Source: Syntrophobacteraceae bacterium
Lineage (GTDB): Bacteria > Desulfobacterota > Syntrophobacteria > Syntrophobacterales > Syntrophobacteraceae
Length of the DNA: 64,000 bases
NCBI GenBank assembly: GCA_003165235.1
Contig: PLSV01000024.1
Location: forward strand, 1-64,000
Direction of reading: 5' to 3'
In this document: positions 61,127-64,000 of the stretch, one piece after another
How the letters are laid out: each line of letters starts with the position of its first letter
How positions within the stretch are numbered: the first letter of the stretch is position 1
The notes under the pieces: generated by a model
What the model was told of the DNA's origin: nothing
Databases searched by the model: none
What the model saw: only the letters and a program-made list of their open reading frames with translations
Program-made: the position numbers and the translations under genes

Positions 61127-61387
61127 TCAGTGGGCGTGATCGTGGGATTCTGCTTCATGGCCAGAATGGTCATGGTCATGAGGGCCGTGGTCGCCAGTGT
61201 GATCATGGTTGTGTACCTGAGGAGTCCCGCCATGGGAGTGCTCATGGAGATGTTCGTGCAGGTGCTCGTGGGCATGCCCATGGGTATGCTCATGGCTGTG
61301 GACCTTGCCGTTATGGGAATGTTCGTGGGAGTGTGCATGAGAGTGATCATGCGCATGCAAATGTTTGTGTTCGTGCTTTCCTTCCAT
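61127..61387 (-). CDS. Extremely histidine-rich protein (34 His in 86 aa)
   Basis: MEGKHEHKHLHAHDHSHAHSHEHSHNG...; RBS aaggagg 7 nt before the ATG on the minus strand. Confidence 0.75.
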   Translation of the reverse strand: MEGKHEHKHLHAHDHSHAHSHEHSHNGKVHSHEHTHGHAHEHLHEHLHEHSHGGTPQVHNHDHTGDHGPHDHDHSGHEAESHDHAH

Positions 61388-61849
61388 AACTAATCCTCCT
61401 TATCCTAATTCGTTAGGTTGCCGAGGTCCTTCATGAACCTGTTGCCTGTTTGTCTAAGCCGAGGATCGATGATTGTCAACAGTGATGAAAATGTACCCTG
61501 TCTGTCCTATTATGCTATCGGTAGCAATACACGAAAAATGTGACGTAAACTCGGGGGGCATCACAGCCTGATGCCGCCATAACCAATTGAAATTACACAC
61601 TCTGATGTGCGCTCAAGTGTGAAGGGGGTGGTTTGTGTCTATCCCGAGTTATTTTCACGGTAAAAGATTACCAGATCATATGGCAGGAAACCTGCCCATT
61701 CAACATATAGACAAGCGATGTCGAGAATCAAATGGACCCGTTTCCAATACCCCAATGATCGCGTACGTCCTCGCCAAACGCGCAGCGTCATGTTTTGTGA
61801 TTGACACCATTTCGAAAACTTCATATAAAAAGCGCAATATAGGTTTTTA

Positions 61850-62006
61850 GCATCAGGTACACATAAAGTTTAATAGGGAATCCCGTGAGAGTCGGGAGCG
61901 GTCCCGCCGCTGTAAACGGGGACGAAATCCGGTGAAACCACTGTCTTTCGAGATGGGAAGGTTCGGAGAGTAGAGCGATCCGTGAGTCAGAAGACCTGCC
62001 TGATGC
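61850..62006 (+). ncRNA. Cobalamin riboswitch 1
   Basis: gcatcagg...cctgatgc P1; agggaatcccgtgagagtcgggagcggtcccgccgctgtaaacggggacgaa; ccactg; gggaagg; agtcagaagacctgcc (B12 box). Confidence 0.95.
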
Positions 62007-62071
62007 CGTTTGGTGACCCCGTACGTGCGGATACCGGGTAACCACCATAAGGACCAAGTGAACCAGGGTGC

Positions 62072-62107
62072 AATCCTTAGGGCGTTTTAGCTCTAGGGAT
62101 TTTTTTT
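62072..62107 (+). terminator. Intrinsic terminator (expression platform of riboswitch 1)
   Basis: aatccttagggcgttttagctctagggatttttttt. Confidence 0.7.
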
Positions 62108-62223
62108 GGCGAAAATTCCGCTTAGGTGCAGCACTGTACAGTTCTCGACTTTTTAACAAACCTTTCCATTTCCTGGAGGTGGTTCAGCTTCCGGGCACAC
62201 GGCTCACACAATGGAGGTTTTCG

Positions 62224-62481
62224 ATGAAGAAGGGCATGATTCTATATGTCACACAAGGGAAAGAGGAAGTCCCTTTGCAAGGGGTGGAGGAGTTGATCGA
62301 GACATCCCGGTCTTTCGGAGTCACAGCCGTTGCTGTGGCAATCTCGGAGGAGGATGCCGTTCATGGATGGTGGAGCCTGCTCACCAGAGGAATGCAACAG
62401 GTTCTGTTTATGACGGTAGCTTATAATTCCGTCCTCGACAAATTCGAATCGCGAGGAGAGCCAGTGCGGCTATGCGGATGA
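62224..62481 (+). CDS. 85-aa uncharacterised protein between two cobalamin riboswitches
   Basis: MKKGMILYVTQGKEEVPLQGVEELIETSRSFGVTAVAVAISEEDAVHGWWSLLTRGMQQVLFMTVAYNSVLDKFESRGEPVRLCG. Confidence 0.65.
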   Translation: MKKGMILYVTQGKEEVPLQGVEELIETSRSFGVTAVAVAISEEDAVHGWWSLLTRGMQQVLFMTVAYNSVLDKFESRGEPVRLCG

Positions 62482-62552
62482 TTTGTAGGAGATTTATTTG
62501 AGACTTTAGAGCCATGATTTTCAGTAGCCCGAGTGAATAGTTCGGAACCAGC

Positions 62553-62701
62553 GCATCGATTTCAGGGAAGGAAGTGCAAGTCTTCCGCCGCCCCGCGACT
62601 GTGATCGTGACGAAAGCCGCATGTATGCCACTGCCCGGTTTGATACGGATGGGAAGGCGCGGTGAGTAGGATGAACGTGAGCCAGGAGATCTGATCGATG
62701 C
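62553..62701 (+). ncRNA. Cobalamin riboswitch 2
   Basis: gcatcgat/atcgatgc P1; cagggaaggaagtgcaagtcttccgccgccccgcgactgt; gccactg; gatgggaaggcgcggtgagtaggatgaacgtgagccaggaga. Confidence 0.9.
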
Positions 62702-62743
62702 CACACGCTTACTCAAATCCCCGAGGGGGGAAAGGAGAGTTAA

Positions 62744-64000
62744 ATGAAAAGCGCAGTAATTGCATCGGCTCTTGCCTGTTTCGCGTTTTGTGTTCCCCTG
62801 GTCAGCGGTGCCGAAGAGTCACTCCCAGAAGGTACCCAAGTCGTCCAGACCCAATCGGACACCCAATCGGGAAACACAGACAAACCCGATGAGGGAACCC
62901 AGACAAAGCTCGAAGAAATCGTGGTTACTGCCACGCTAATTCCCACACCGGCAAAAGAGCTTCCCGTTCCTGTGCAAGTCATTTCAAGAAAAGAGATCGA
63001 AGAGTCGCGCGCCAATGATTTGGCGGAAGTCCTCACTGAATATCTTCCTGAGCATTTCCAGACATATCCGGGAGCACTTTCATCGGTCAGCATAAGAGGA
63101 TTTTCAAGCGACACAACAGGCACGGATATCAAAGGACAGGTGCTGGTTTTGATCGACGGCCACCGCGCCGGGACTGGAAACGTAGCCGAAATTCCCCTTG
63201 AAAATGTGGAACGAATAGAAATCGTACGCGGCCCAGGGTCCGTCGTCTATGGATCGGCTGCCATGGGAGGGGTCGTAAATATCATTACGCGCAAGGGGCA
63301 GGGGGCCCCTTCCGGAAACGTGGGAGTCGAGTATGGGAGCTGGAATTATACCAAAGGGTACGCAGGTTTTTCGGGTAGTTTCCTGGACAACAAGGTTGGA
63401 GTCTCGCTCACCGGGCGAACCATCACGCAGGGCAGCTACGACACTGGAGGAGGAGCCAGAGTTCCCAATACCGGCTACAACGATCAGGCTTATTCGGCGA
63501 GTCTTTTTGCAGCCCCAAACCCCGATCACACCTTTTTTGCCGTTGGGAACTTCTTTCAAGCCTGGGGCGTGGGAACTCCGAATCCTACCTATATGCCGCC
63601 CGATCTTGTAGACAATAAAGATATTTCAAGGTGGTACGGGTCGCTAGGCTATGACGGTTCTCTCCCGGACAGGGGAATGAACTGGCATCTTAGCTATTAC
63701 AACGTTTTGGACCAAAACCAATGGAATTATCCGGAAGCTACTTATGGTTACACATCGGCAACGACCGAACAGCATACCCAGGGGGTACGAGGCCAGTTCA
63801 GTCTTCCCACGTTCTCATTCGGACGTTTGCTCCTCGGTTTTGATTGGGACCTTATTGACGTCAGCAGCTTCACAAATCCCGCAGGCTTTCCATGGAGCCC
63901 GGACTGCCACTACGACAATCCTGCCGTTTTCGCCGAACAGAAAATCGACTGGAACAAGCTGACGCTCCTTTTCGGCGTCCGCTATGACTATTTCCAGGAG
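62744..64000 (+). CDS. TonB-dependent receptor (BtuB-like), truncated by window end
   Basis: MKSAVIASALACFAFCVPLVSGAEE signal; TKLEEIVVTATLIPTPAKELPVPVQVISRKEIEE; YGSAAMGGVVNIITRKGQG; downstream of riboswitch 2. Confidence 0.9.
   Translation, partial: MKSAVIASALACFAFCVPLVSGAEESLPEGTQVVQTQSDTQSGNTDKPDEGTQTKLEEIVVTATLIPTPAKELPVPVQVISRKEIEESRANDLAEVLTEYLPEHFQTYPGALSSVSIRGFSSDTTGTDIKGQVLVLIDGHRAGTGNVAEIPLENVERIEIVRGPGSVVYGSAAMGGVVNIITRKGQGAPSGNVGVEYGSWNYTKGYAGFSGSFLDNKVGVSLTGRTITQGSYDTGGGARVPNTGYNDQAYSASLFAAPNPDHTFFAVGNFFQAWGVGTPNPTYMPPDLVDNKDISRWYGSLGYDGSLPDRGMNWHLSYYNVLDQNQWNYPEATYGYTSATTEQHTQGVRGQFSLPTFSFGRLLLGFDWDLIDVSSFTNPAGFPWSPDCHYDNPAVFAEQKIDWNKLTLLFGVRYDYFQE

Noticed and set aside
61130-61393. 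87-aa Met/Val-rich 'membrane' ORF on + strand
   Set aside because: It is the antisense reading of the His-rich gene (CAT/CAC repeats read as ATG/GTG); the minus strand has the good RBS and coherent protein.

Overview
The window reads as an accessory or mobile region joined to a metal/corrinoid transport region, probably deltaproteobacterial (inferred from family content only). (1) ~0-14.6 kb: RP4/IncP-like mobilisation backbone (trbB-like ATPase, traK-traL-traL'-traM diverging from traJ-traI around a candidate oriT, ParA, a repeat-rich plasmid protein, a phosphoribosyltransferase fusion). (2) ~14.8-42.5 kb: dense defence island. It holds a class 1-type DISARM set (drmD-drmMI-drmA-drmB-drmC) inside one nearly gapless gene run. 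That run begins with an HTH gene and a C5-cytosine methyltransferase and ends with a vsr gene carrying one in-frame TGA at its conserved Trp, then a GHKL-ATPase/nuclease resembling BbrUII/HgiDII-type restriction enzymes. An R-M-V cassette therefore appears to enclose DISARM. Next come an HNH protein, a long Argonaute that looks catalytically inactive with a DpnII/MboI-like nuclease and an uncharacterised third gene, a frameshifted AbiEi/DUF6088-like remnant, and a three-gene operon (Cdc6/ExeA-like ATPase, uncharacterised protein, PD-(D/E)XK-like nuclease) that I cannot match to a named system. A tyrosine recombinase follows. (3) ~43-64 kb: ABC-2 exporter, an IS flanked by a 17-bp direct repeat, and a TonB receptor/FecBCD-type ABC/CobN/ChlI/ChlD/CooT-like/TonB/His-rich metal locus, then two cobalamin riboswitches around an 85-aa orphan gene and a second TonB receptor cut by the window end. 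All assignments are from motif reading; no searches were run.
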